Positions 47,728 to 62,800 of a DNA stretch of 64,000 nucleotides are shown piece after piece (the stretch's first letter is position 1; each line of letters opens with the position of its first letter). A program made the position numbers and the translations under genes. Origin of the DNA: Tubulanus polymorphus (taxonomy: Eukaryota > Nemertea > Palaeonemertea > Tubulaniformes > Tubulanidae); NCBI RefSeq assembly GCF_964204645.1, contig NC_134028.1:744001-808000 (forward strand), in the 5' to 3' direction. A model generated the notes under the pieces. It did not search any database. It had not been told where the DNA came from and saw only the letters and a list, made by a program, of their open reading frames with translations.

Positions 47728-48180
47728 AACATTACTCATTCATTTCATGGTTTAAATATAACATTATTTATTAACATATACTTTCTACATAGAGGATTCT
47801 TAGAAAATATCTAAACGTTTCATATTTCAGTAAATAAATAAAATTGACACAGATTTCCTATAATGATGACTATTATCAGTTTAAGAGACTTTTAGAAGCT
47901 GTGAGTATTTGAATAGTTTAATATTGTACATCTATTTCACTAATAACAGTAAACCTCGCCTACATGGACAAAACTGGGACTGGAAAAATTGGTCAGAGAG
48001 AGCGAAGGACAATATATAAAGATGTGAGAAAAATGATTTTGTTTTTGTCCGAGTTAGTTGAAAGTCCGAGTTGTCTTGAGTTAGACGAGGTTTTACTGTT
48101 TTAGCTTTGATTATAAAATCATTCAGTTTGGAAGTAAATACAATAACATGTCGACATCAACCGTTGTATTTGGTTGACGG
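47728..48180. other. Convergent 3' region between SPC24 and ADPRH
   Basis: Contains MITE-B copy 2 (47944-48102). No gene. Confidence 0.5.
47944..48102. mobile_element. MITE (family B), copy 2
   Basis: Starts aacagtaaacctcgcctac and ends gttagacgaggttttactgt, giving terminal inverted repeats of about 20 bases. It shares agaaaaatgattttgttttt then gtccgagttagttgaaagtc with copy 1 at 25741. Its length is about 159 bases and it is non-coding. Confidence 0.78.
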
Positions 48181-50677
<2,497 letters not shown>

Positions 50678-51893
50678 CGTCTCTATCTGAACCTCCTGCG
50701 CAATTCGCAGTAGTAATCACTATCGGCAAGGATGAAAAAAACAAATCGAATCCTTAAATTAAATAAAATTAGATTTTTTAGTTTAAGCCAAAGCCTGTGT
50801 AACAAGCCAAGGCACCACAAAGCACCACATCACTTCTTCAAAAAAATCTACATTCAAATAGACGAAGAAGCTGAAGGGGTCTAACTTACACTTACAGAAA
50901 CCGAGACTATTGATTGTGAAATGTCAAATTAGATTTCGTCGAACACTTGCGGTAAATAGTTCGTCGATTCCTGGATTATTCACCGTCAGGTGCTGCCATC
51001 TGTAATAATTCGGTTACAGTTATTGGCTAGGCCCATATTTTCTTGTCTTTGCGACCAGAGGAGTCGTTTGTTCAAGGTCGTAGCGCAGAACTCCCACACT
51101 TGCCACAGCTGGAATTAATTCAAATTTACTTTTTTTGCGTATTAAAGTAATTTCAATGGATAAGAATAACATTTGAAAATGACACCGAGTCCCTTAATTC
51201 AGATTTATAAATGAGGCCTTTGAATCTTACGGGTTTCTGTTATAGAGAGCGACATACACTGAATTCTGAAGGTCGTTGCGCCCAAGCTGTCACATTTAAC
51301 AATGACACATTACACATGTCCATACTTGAATGTATTAGCGTTTGGCCTTCAATTTGCAGATTTAGTGAAACACCAGGGTAGTAATTATTGCAAGGATGAT
51401 GTAATAACCAACCAGTCGTGTAGTTGTGAGTCATGAATCCCGGGAGTTCTGTTGTTAGTGCTGATTAACCCGCCCAGGTTCTTCCATTCCAGCAAACCTT
51501 CCTTCAATCGGCTTCAGTTCAATCCCCTTCCAAGGGCAAAAAGCTTAACGATAACATATTCAGGGTAGTAAGTACAAACTACTGGTACCAGGTGCTTGGC
51601 TTCCGATATTCCTCAAATAATATCAATGCCTGGTTTAGAACTAGCGCTCGGCTGTGTGTTCAGTCACTCACACAATCACACGACAGGGCGAGTGCGAGTG
51701 CCTTCTCAACTGTGACATCCATAATAACAAGACAGGTCACATAACTGACAGACAAAAAGGTGAGTCTAAACAGGTGCATATTTCTAGTAAGAGAAGCTTT
51801 ATTGTTATTGTTATATTAGAAGAGATATCAGTAATTGTTTTATTTTCTCTCCCTCGACAGTTCCCTGTGAGTTCCAGGTGGCTAATTGTGGTA
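50678..51893. other. Divergent promoter region between ADPRH and IDO
   Basis: No coding gene supported. A 5' UTR acceptor for IDO is seen at about 51860 (cgacag). A possible upstream non-coding exon ends near 51762 (aaaag then gtgagt). Confidence 0.45.
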
Positions 51894-54800
51894 ATGGATC
51901 TTTCAACATATTTCATAGATGAAGAATATGGTTTTTTACTTTCTAATCCGCTGGTAAGCCTCCCTTTCTAATCCACTGTGGTAAGCCTTTCTTTCTAATC
52001 CACTGTGGTAAGCCTTTCTTTCTAATCCACTGTGGTAAGCCTCCCTTTCTAATCCACTGTGATAAGCCTCATTCATTCAATGGATTCTCTCATTGTAGAC
52101 AGTTCTTCCCAAACCGTATCAAATCTGGGTGGAATTCGCTAGAAATATTGTTCAACAACTTGAAAATCATGAATTACGACGTTCTATTAGACAGGTGAGA
52201 GTAATTGAATCAATAGATCACATGAAAAATCCCATAATAGTTGAAAGACTAAAAAGTTAATTTAAATATTAGAAATATTTGGGGTGGTCTCAGCCATCAA
52301 ATGGTTCCTGCTATCAGGAGGTTCCTGCCATCGAGTGGTTCCTGCCATCAGGTGTTTCCTGCCATTGAGTGCTTCCTGCCATCTAGTGGTTCCTGCCATC
52401 AGGTGGTTCCTGCCAACGAATGGTTCCTGCCATCAGGTGGTTCCTGCCATCGAGTGGTTCCTGCCATCGAGTGGTTCCTGCCATCAGGTGGTTCCTGCCA
52501 TCGAGTGGTTACGGCCATCGAGTGGTTCCTGCCATTGAGTGGTTCCTGCCATCAGGTGGTTCCTGCCATCGAGTGGTTCCTGCCATTGAGTGGTTCCTGC
52601 CATCAGGTGGTTCCTGCCATCAGGTGGTTCCTGCCATCAGGTGGTTCCTGCCATTGAGTGGTTCCTGCCATTGAGTGGTTCCTGCCATCAGGTGGTTCCT
52701 GCCATCGAGTGGTTCCTGCCATCGAGTGGTTCCTGCCATCGAGTGGTTCCTGCCATCAGGTGGTTCCATACTGTTTTAGACTGAGGAATGGTGGTAGCAA
52801 CCACTCAAAATACTTCTAGTATTTTCAAAAAAACTTTTCAGTCATTAAAAACCATTTACATTTATTCTTAGTGTGAGTAGCGATGATGTCATTGGGGGTT
52901 TAATGGAGGCCGACATGTTGTTTATATAAAGTTCTCTCTATTTGAATAGTTACCTCTGATATCAGAAGATGCTGGGCTTCAATCTTATAAACAGCTAAGA
53001 CTAGGTCGAATGTGTCTGATATTTATTGTATCAGCCTATATGTGGCAGGAAGGTGATGAACATGCTATAGAGGTTAGTGATCAATCACCGGGAATTAATT
53101 CATCCCGATTTATTTACAAACTGTCAGTTTGTGTAATTTGTATTTCAGGTAATTCCGATGAATTTAGCGATTCCTCTCTACAACATTTCTAAACGCCTCG
53201 GTTTAAAACCTATAATTTCTCACGCCGATTGCGTGTTGGCAAACTGGCAGAAAATTGATCCTACCGGGTAAATTTAATACCGAAACAAGTATATCTATCT
53301 TACTTAATGTTCTCTTTAATACTATACAACTGTTATTTGTTTCAGACCTTTTGAATTCAGGTCAGTTTCTTAACTATAGCATACTTCGTAATAATCATTT
53401 GTGAAAATACATTAGACTCCTCTTAACTGGAATAGTTTCAAGTTGAATAATCATCATTTAACTCAAACATAAATCTTAAATACACTGCACAACAGAATTC
53501 CAGTTTCTGTAACTCGAATTATCACTGAAATTAGGAGGAGTCTGTGCTTTGAGAAGGTTTAATAATTCATCAGTATTTTTGTAGTAATCTAAAGACAATT
53601 TTACAATTTCCCGGTGGAAGAAGTTTTGATAGTTTTGTCTTGTTGACCGCAGAAATAGAAATGGGTTTTTGTCCTGGTATTAAGGTTTGTATTTATCATT
53701 ATAACACTTTAACAGTGGATTTACAGTCAATATGATTGTCTGGTATCTGATTGTTTGGTATCTGATTGTAGGCGATTGTGAAAGCTTTAGAAAATGTGGA
53801 AAATGAAAACATTGATGAATTGATCGGTAATCTGAATATAATGAGAGAAGTTATTCAGGTTACTGCAGATTGTATATTTAGATTACACGGTAAGAATTTG
53901 ACCGCTGTAGAACTGATTAATCGGACCATGTAGCCCTTAAAAAATTCTCTTCAATTGTAGATGAATGCGACCCTCACGTATTCTACAATGAAATCAGACC
54001 ATTTCTAGGAGGGTATGGTGGAGATAATTCGCCTTTTCCTGATGGTGTTGTATTTGAAGGTGTTTCTGATGAGAAGTTTAAGGTACCGGTATTTGTTATT
54101 CTCTCCTCTCCTTTCTTTCTCTCTCTGTGGAACTGGGTCTTGTATTTTATAGTTTGTAAAAAAAAATAAACTGAATTTGTGTCTGTCTGTTGAGTGTATT
54201 GTATGAATGTTTCAGTTATCTGGAGGTAGTGCAGCTCAAAGTAGTTCAATGCAGTGTTTTGATGAAGCTTTAGGGATTCATATTCAACCAGGTAAACACT
54301 TTACACGTCTGAACATCCATTTTATCCACTATAATATGATTGTATTTAACTCGTTCATTTTATTCATAGAGAAGAAGAATTTCCTTATAGAAATGCGTAA
54401 CTACATGCCACCCGCGCATAAATCATTTATAGAAGCGTTAGCCAGAGCGCCATCTATTAGACAGTTTGGTAAGTAATCCTAGAGGCTGTTTGTAGAGTCT
54501 GTTCGGTAGTTTGAACTGGTTTTATATTTTGTTTCTCTTATTTTTCAAACAGTTGAAAGAGCTGAGAATGAAAGATTAATCAACGCTTACAACGGAACAG
54601 TAGCAGAACTGAAACAATTCAGAGATTCTCATATTAAACTCGTCGCTAGGTAATTCTTTAACAATCAACACTGTTTCATTTTAAAAGTGCTCGGATCAAG
54701 TTCCACAGTTGTGAGTTGATAACTCTTTGAGTTTTAAAATGAGTTTAACTTGATGAGTCAAATCTACAGTTCAGCGACTGTAGAACTGGATCATGGGAGA

Positions 54801-55118
54801 ATTGACTGTGATATTCTATAGTGTGGATCTGTGTAACCTAAAAGCTGAACTTATATTATAGATATATATCTCCTATTTATTGCAGATATATAGTGTGTAT
54901 GTCGAATAAAGCCAAACGTTCAGCTGGGGTTAGATATCAAGCGATTGAAAAAACAGGAACTGGTGGTCAAAGTAAGTCGTATGATTATATAGATCAATAT
55001 TCATTCCACTATCATACAACTTTATTTCGTATTTGTTTGTGTATTTTGCAGGTCCGATGCAGTTTCTGAAAAGTATTCGGAATTCTACTTCATCTAGTCA
55101 ATTATCAAACACCTGAAA
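51894..55118 (+). CDS. IDO: Indoleamine 2,3-dioxygenase, about 13 exons
   Basis: Exons: 51894-51953, 52099-52194, 52950-53072, 53149-53267, 53346-53360 (15-base micro-exon), about 53585-53684, about 53771-53890, about 53961-54080, about 54215-54291, about 54369-54470, about 54553-54651, about 54887-54971 and about 55052-55118; about 393 residues. IDO blocks in order: [91 protein letters not shown], the heme-ligand His in [13 protein letters not shown], and [15 protein letters not shown]. It is a heme enzyme that opens the indole ring of L-tryptophan at the head of the kynurenine pathway. Invertebrate IDOs often have low tryptophan affinity, so the physiological role may differ. AATAAA near 55640. 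Confidence 0.95.
51939..52068. repeat. 27-bp tandem array seeded by the IDO exon 1 donor
   Basis: Five units. The first includes the last 15 coding bases and the true donor (ctttctaatccgctg then gtaagcc). The next three are ctttctaatccactgtg then gtaagcc, and the fifth has gataagc, losing the GT. Three decoy donors therefore follow the real one. Confidence 0.93.
52295..52768. repeat. 17-bp minisatellite in IDO intron 2, about 27 copies
   Basis: Units tggttcctgccatcgag, with variants caggtgg and ttgagtgg. Because 17 is not a multiple of three, the reading frame shifts every unit, and all three plus-strand frames stay open with the same repeating peptide. Those ORFs are artefacts. Confidence 0.95.
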
Positions 55119-55804
55119 ACTACTACAGATCTAAACTATCGATATCAGTGTAAGAGAATGCCCTGTATCAGTGATAGACTCTGTTATAGACTCATGCTGT
55201 ATTTATAAGCTGGTATGTGGTGTTCATCTACGGTTACCTCAATTTCAAGGTCGTCTAGTTCAACAAATATATTTTCCAGGCAACTGTTTACAACTGTCTG
55301 TTGTATTTAAACGCAGTGATCAGTGAATATTTCAATGTGCCAATTAAATAACCATATTCATGATCAAATGGAAATCAGTTTCACAGTCGAGTGAAGATTA
55401 ATTCATTTTCAATGTTTTGACTGTGAAATCAAATTTTCACTCACAACTGTCGAACTGGGTCTTGTATTCTATAGTTTCTAAATAAGATAAACTGAATTTG
55501 GCTGAGACGAACTCGACTGGAGTTTTATATTATTATATGACAAAAATCCTCCAGCAGTTTATTTTGTGATCTCGTTATTTTCTGTTTGTTTGTATTTTAG
55601 AAATGTCAATTTACACATTGTCAAATTTTATAGGATTTAATAAATGTATAGCACACATATATATGTCTCTCTCGTTATTTATTGTCTGAGGCAGAATGAT
55701 TGGAAATATATTCTAAAAGAGTAAAAATTGTTCTAAACAAAAATGGATCTTGGACAAAGAAATATTCAATCAAATACAACGTCAAGAGAATTGGATACAC
55801 TGCT

Positions 55805-55872
55805 ACCACGCAACCCTAACCCTAACCACCCTGTAACCCTAACCCTAGCTCCCGCATAACCCTAACCCTAGC
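55805..55872. repeat. Interstitial telomere-like (CCCTAA)n tract
   Basis: Interrupted aaccctaaccctaac arrays of two to three units each. A shorter one occurs at about 41078-41103. They match the metazoan TTAGGG telomere repeat. Confidence 0.75.
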
Positions 55873-55945
55873 CATGACGGGATTTGAACCTGGGTCTCTC
55901 ACCTATCAGTCTGCTCTCCTAACCGCTAGACCACTGAGCTCTAGT
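55872..55945 (-). repeat. tRNA-derived sequence (SINE-like)
   Basis: The minus strand shows an A-box-like tggtctagcggttaggag and a B-box ggttcaaatcc at tRNA-like spacing. The acceptor and anticodon stems do not pair well, so it is more likely a SINE head or tRNA relic than a working tRNA gene. Confidence 0.4.
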
Positions 55946-56724
55946 GCCTACCAGTGTTTGTCAGTTTGTCTGTTCAATGTGGTGACTGGTAACCAGTCAG
56001 GTGTAATGACTACACACTAATGCCATCATTCTTATAAACTGTATGTAGCTGGGATGTTAATTCGGGTTTTTGTCAACTGTTCCAAATCCTTGAAGCAGAA
56101 AAGAAGAAAGAGCGTTGAAGATTCTTATTTATAAACAATCACGAGTTAAACATGTACATGCATCTAATAATTCTGTATAAAAACATTTATTTCAACAAAT
56201 CCTTACTCAAAACAAAGACAATATATGAGTCAATATACAACATAGAAAGGTGTGTAAATATTCACTCTTTAACAGTTTTAAACCATGATCCTGATTGGCT
56301 GAAAACACTAGTCACATGCACCGGTTACGTGTCGGTACGGCGTGATACCCTTCCAGATATCTACGTATTACTGTAATATCCGCAGTAGATATTTACTGTA
56401 ATACCATAACATGTAATAAGTGTAATACTAGTGGAATGTACATCCCATACAGTGGTGCAGAATTGCCAGAATTCATTCTATTTGTGACCTCATTATAATA
56501 AATGGTTTTATAGACTGTAATAAAGCTGCCATAGTTTAAACAAGAGAACTTCTAAAGAGAAAAGGTAGATCCAGTAGTTACATATATGTAGGGAATATAG
56601 TGAACCTTCAGTCAACTGAGCCCTGGGAAGTGAGGATGCTTACCATAAAAAATAACTTAATCCTTCTAAGCTCAAGCTATTGTGAATTTAGTGTCAGTTA
56701 ATATTCCAGTAAAAGGATTAGTAA

Positions 56725-56830
56725 ATTTACATAAATATTCATGTAAATACAATGAATATTTATGTAAATTTAATGAATATTTATGTACATTTACTGAATA
56801 TTTATGTAAATTTACTGAATATTTATGTTA
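56725..56830. repeat. AT-rich 20-bp tandem repeat
   Basis: Five or six copies of a unit like tgaatatttatgtaaattta. Confidence 0.85.
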
Positions 56831-56864
56831 ATTCACTGAGATTCAACTATTGAATAAAACAGAT

Positions 56865-59800
56865 CTAATTGAATGCAATGAGTAATAATAGAGTCGTAGT
56901 TAAAAAAGAACAGCTGAATGTGATGTAGGAATGTAAATTCATGGAATATACAGTTTGTGATGAACTGATCAAATTACAAGTTAATTCTAATCTCTTCATA
57001 TTCAAACATTGAGTATTCCTCAGTGATTGAACAGTAAGACCGGCTGCTGCTGACTGTCGCTGTTTAGAGCAGATATTCTCATCCATTTCAAATGAACCCG
57101 GTTTTTGAACGCTGAAAAAAAAAAGATTTAAAGAGGTTGAAATTGAAATAAACGATAGCGAATATTTCTCTTTAGATTAGATTAAAAAAAGAAATCGTTG
57201 AATGAAACTCAGATTGAAATGAAATCAAGTTTTAGTTTTTGAATTAGTTTGTAATTTTGAATTGCTTAGAAGGCAATTTCAAGTCCTCACCTATTCATGA
57301 TTTGACAGTTAAAGTTGAAAAATGTTTCTTTCCGTTTATAATTCTCCAAAACGATTAAATATAGATTAGTATCGGGTATGGCAGTGATATGATAATCACT
57401 GGTACCGCACGGGTCTGCATCCAATACTCCCGATAATCTGCCCCCGATAACTTCTAAACGAGTTCTATTCACGGTGTAGTAGATAACCTTCTTCATACAG
57501 CTGCGTAGAGAACGATATCGAGGGATCGGTCCAATCTGTTCATCATCCTGTGAGTATTTAACTTCTTTATCAGCGAGTGTTACCTGAAACCAGCGGTAAA
57601 AAAACACTGAATTGTAATTACCACAACCAGTTACAGCAAGTCCTTGACTCAACAGTTCCACAGTTCTGCACTCAGTTCCACAGTTCTGCACTCAGTTCCA
57701 CAGTTCTGCACTCAGTTTTGCAGCTTTGGACTCAACTATTCCACAGTCCTTGACTCAGCAGTTCCACAAATCATGATTTAATTCCACAGTCCTTGGTTAA
57801 AAACTTTAGAGTTGAAATATTTGAAAGGAACTAATCCAATTCTCAAGTCAAACTTTACCAATAACTGTGGAACTTGAAGTGAAAATCATCTAGAGTCAAA
57901 TTAAACTCAAACAAGTGTGGATCCAGGTGCAATAACAAGGAAGCTGGTCCAGGAATGTGGAGTCAGGTCCAGTAACAAGGAACTGGGTCCAGGAATATGG
58001 AATCAGGTCCAGTAACAAGGAACTGGGTCCAGGAATATGGAATCAGGTCCAGTAACAAGGTACTGGGTCCAGGAATATGGAATCAGGTCCAGTAACAAGG
58101 AACCAGGTCCAGGAATGTGGAATCAGGTCCAGTAACAAGGAACTGGGTCCAGGAATATGGAATCAGGTTCAGGAATCGTTCAAACAATTATCTTTGAGTA
58201 CTCAGTACATTGCAGAGAAGGAATCAGAAAATAAACCAATGAACTCACATCATCAGTGTCAGTATTGGTATGTATCTGTACCGGTCGCTGATTGTTGGCT
58301 ATAGTTGAACATACAGCTTGATAATCAATAGTTTCATGTTGAATAATTAAACCAATAGACAGCAAGATCCTAAACAGACGGCCTTGTTTACCAGCCAATG
58401 AGAATCTCTCATATTTATCCGTCGATGTATCGGAAATTCCATCGAAATCAGGATCGATGACGAGATTCGTAACACCATCCATTATATAACACCTATTAAT
58501 ACAACAAACAAACATCTCTGAATTACTGGTATTTCTAGAATTCGAGAAATTCTATTGTACCTATTGAGAAAGCTAGGGCCATCAACATTCTTATATTCTA
58601 TATTCTATAGTCAACCTCACGATTATTGAATCCCAAAACTACTAGGATTATTCAATAAAGACGACTATTAGAATAGAATGCCGATACGTTGAATAAAACT
58701 ACTCTCAAGGTAACATTTCAGACCTTATCTTATCATTCTTTGAGCGAGATTTTTCTACATCGCCATAAAGATTATCATCAATTCATCTTTAGAGGAGGCT
58801 GGCACCATCAAAAGGAAACCTCAGAATAATTATGTTTGATAGATATTTCACTTACTTGGTTTGACAGTGATTAGCCGTGTTGCACTTATAAACCGCGTCA
58901 CAGTAATGAGATTTGCTGATTGTTTTCGATAAATTGATAATTCTACGATAAAGATCTCGATAGTGAACGTCGAATGCAACTACAGCGCTGACTGGAGCAG
59001 AACAACGATTACTTGATCGGTCACAATTCTGGGATTCACATTGATCATCAGTATCACACTTACAGCCACTTACTAATAAACTATTACCTATAAACAATAG
59101 ATAGAGATTACTGTTTCTAATAGTTATGATGGTGGATGATTGACATAGTGACATTCCAGTATCATTATAATGGTATCCAGACACAGTTCAGGATCCAGTT
59201 CTACAGTTCTGGATCCAGTTAAATAGTTCTGGACCCAGTTCTACAGTTCAGGATCCAGTTAAATAGTTCTGGATCCAGTTCTACAGTTCTGGATCCAATT
59301 CTACAGTTCAGGATCCAGTTCCACAGTTCTGGATCCAGTTCTACAGTTCAGGATCCAGTTCCACAGTTCTGGATCCAGTTCTACAGTTCAGGATCCAGTT
59401 CCACAATTCTGGATCCAGTTACATAATTCTGGATCCAGTTCTACAGTTCAGGATCCAGTTCCACAGTTCAGGATTCAGTTCCACAAAATCTGATAAGTTG
59501 ATGATGTAATTGTTAGTTACGAGAATAAGATAATTTACCTGTACAGTGTTGTGGTTGAGGGTTGAACAGTGCCATTGATTTGTGAATACTTTTAGATAGT
59601 GTCACTATTTTACCGGAACCAGTTTCATCTCTGTAAACAGCAGTAACAGCGAGACGTCCGGGTGAAACTAAAGCCTGTCGATACCACGGCCGTCTAGAAT
59701 ACACATAAAACATAATATAAATATATACCATGGCTGTCACATACACAAACAATTAATCAGTGAACTAAATCGTTTTATTCTAAATGGGTTGTCTACCATT

Positions 59801-62800
59801 TCCAATACTGTTGAAACTTCAGAATTGAGCCGAGTCAACATCCCCTAATCTAGCAGTAACAAACCTGGTTGGATTGTAGTCACCCCTCCCACCCATACTC
59901 AAGCACAGTAACAAACCTGGTTGGATTGTAGTCACCCCCTCCCACCCCTAATTTAGCACAGTAACAAACCTGGTTGGATTGTAGTCACCCCCTCCCACCC
60001 CTAATTTAGCACAGTAACAAACCTGGTTGGATTGTAGTCACCCCCTCCCACCCCTAATTTAGCACAGTAACGGACCTGGTTGGATTGAAGTCATCTTTCA
60101 GTTTGACACCCGGATAAATCCTCATCATGCCGTTCTCTGTTCCGATATAAGTCCACAGTGTTCTATTCTGTATCACCGCTGGACGATTTATCCACCATGA
60201 ATCGACAGTGGAAGTCAATTTAATATCGGCTCTGACTTCAGGGTGTAGTTTACTATGAGGACACTGCTTTATGTTCGATGTTGAAGGTTTATTTATATAA
60301 GCGTGAAGATCAGCGATATTATCAGTTCTATTCTCAGGTGTACAGAATGATTGATATGATAATTTCACTACTGATGATTTCATTGTGGTTTTTACTCCTG
60401 AAAACAGACGAAGAAATCAACATCAAATCTCAAATTACTTACTAAAAAACAAAGTTACAATTCTACATCTCAAATATCTCTCTGATTAATCCGACCCAAA
60501 TGAAAAGATTATGACTGCTGAAATTCACCTACAGCTTCTCCACCAAACACTTGCTTAAAAGGAGAAAACCATGGGCTGCAGTTGCTCAAAATTTGGTTAG
60601 AGTTAACAAGCGGATAGCAGACAATTAAAACATCATTGCTTTTAACCTCCTCTGCACTTATATTAACATTTTGAACGTCAAACCACCCTCTCTCTCTTCT
60701 TCCAAGTATCTGAAACCCAGATTCAGTTTCTTTCAGCACTGATGAAACCTACCTGGAAATCCTGGCTGATTATACTGTATTTCTAATTTAGTGACGTTTT
60801 CTACGAGTTTAAACGGTTCTGTTAAACTCAGGTAACCGTCTAAATCATCGAGGTAAGAATGAGAGAATGATACCGGCTGTTTGGGCTGTATGTACGTTTT
60901 ATCACTTTCAGTCAACACTAAAGCTATAGAATATCCACCAGAACCTACAATAAAACCAGAGACATTGAACGCCAGCTCGAGACAGAAATCATAATCAGCC
61001 TTATCCATATCAACAGGTCTTAGGAAAATAGTTTACATTTATGAAGTAGCCTAGACAATTCATACATGAAACAAAGAGCGGAAAAAAAGGGTTTAATAAT
61101 AAGTAGAAATTCTGACAATAAATACAGAATAGAGATGGAATAATCATCATAAGATATATAGATTTATTGTGGGATTTTCTACTTATATCAGAGTGAAATA
61201 TATTACCTGCAATAGGCTGATAGTAGTATTCAGTATATCGAACAGGTCTCCAGTAAAGCGACTGATGAACGAGGACAGGTTGATGAGCATCTTCAGTGAT
61301 CTTATATGTACCAGATTTACCATTCGTTAATTGTTCTACGACGTATTGGAAATCATCGGGTTTTCCATCGACTGTTTCTAATGACATGATATTCACACGT
61401 ACTGGATCATCCAATAGCTGTTAATATATAGAACTATATACATTAACCCTCCTAGAAACATGGCGACCTCCCTAAATCCCCCTATTACCTACCACTGATC
61501 TATACTACACTCTTTCAGAAAAGATGGCTGCCTCCATAGATCCCCCTATGACATCATCAAATCGTCTTCTAGTGATCTGATATCTATAGACATATCTAGA
61601 AAAGATGTCTGCCCACATAATCCCCGAATGACATCATTAAATTACCTCCTAGCGATTTCATCCACCCTTCTAAAAAAGCTGTCTGCCTCATTGATTTCAC
61701 TAACCTGAGCTGATGATTTAACCAATGGATGTACAATAACCTCCGCATGTTCATCCACCATAAAAGCGTAAGCATTTCCCCAAACATAATTCAAAATGAT
61801 TGTCTCCAATGTATTTAAAGTAGCATCCACTCCGACAACACCGAGGAGTCTAAAAACAATACCATAGAATACAGCATGAATATAGCATGAATATAGCATG
61901 AATACAGTATGGACACAGGATGGATTACAGCATGGATATAGCATGGATACAGTATGGATACAGGATGGATACAGCTTGGATACAGGATGGATACAGTATG
62001 GATTACAGCATGGATACAGCTTGGATACAGCTTGGATACAGGATGGATACAGCTTGGATACAGCATGGATACAGCTTGGATACAGCATGAATACAGCATA
62101 ATACAGGATGGATACAGGATGGATTACAGCATGGATATAGCATGGATACAGTATGGATACAGTATGGATACAGGATGGATACAGTATGGATTACAGCATG
62201 AATAAAACTATGAATCTAGAAATATGAATCTAAAATCATCAGTAATTGTATGTCACTTACTGGCTTGAGTCAGAGTAGACAGCTTTAAACGCGGTTACAA
62301 TAAGACCGAGACCTGATTTATCCAGATACGGCGAAGTCCACATCGTTTCATTCAGAATTCCTGAACTATCGACTAAATATTCAAAATAGTTTGACATCTG
62401 TTTAATGACGTCATTATCATGTTTAGTGACCGGTATAAATAAACCACCTCCGGAACAAGCCAGTTCACTGAGTAGAGCAATGTTTTGAGCATTAGTCAGG
62501 AAGGTGAATACTTTTATCTGAAACACATAATAAAGATGCATGATTAGATGAGTGCAATGTGTGAAACAGTAGCCGTATAGTTTATTAGATACTTACATCA
62601 TCTTTAATCACTCGATGATTTTCATGAACAAGTTTTAGAAGTTGTTTATATCTATAACGACAAACTTCACCCGGGACGTATCTACGTCTGCTGTGACCGT
62701 CGTAACGATGGTAACCTAGACAATGACAACAATACCACAATAAAACGTACGGGTATGTCACTAAAGCAGTCAATAGCACTGGAATTTGTGACGGTGTATA

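Larger units (their letters stand above)
55119..56864. other. Convergent 3' region between IDO and the alpha2delta-like gene
   Basis: Holds the IDO poly(A) signal, an interstitial telomere-like (CCCTAA)n tract at 55808-55870, an adjoining tRNA-like stretch (55872-55945, minus) and a tandem repeat at about 56725-56830. No gene supported; the ORF at 56152-56376 has no recognisable feature. Confidence 0.5.

Noticed and set aside
52284-52784. Several overlapping plus-strand ORFs of 60-118 residues
   Set aside because: They are the 17-bp minisatellite of IDO intron 2 read in different frames, with no start context or homology.
55805-55872. True telomere end
   Set aside because: Only a few interrupted units, with unique genes on both sides.
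55872-55945. Functional tRNA gene
   Set aside because: A and B boxes are recognisable but the acceptor and anticodon stems do not pair.
61642-62205. Long ORFs on both strands with Tyr/Ile/His-rich repeats
   Set aside because: Produced by the 11-bp minisatellite; the real exon here is about 61706-61850 on the minus strand.
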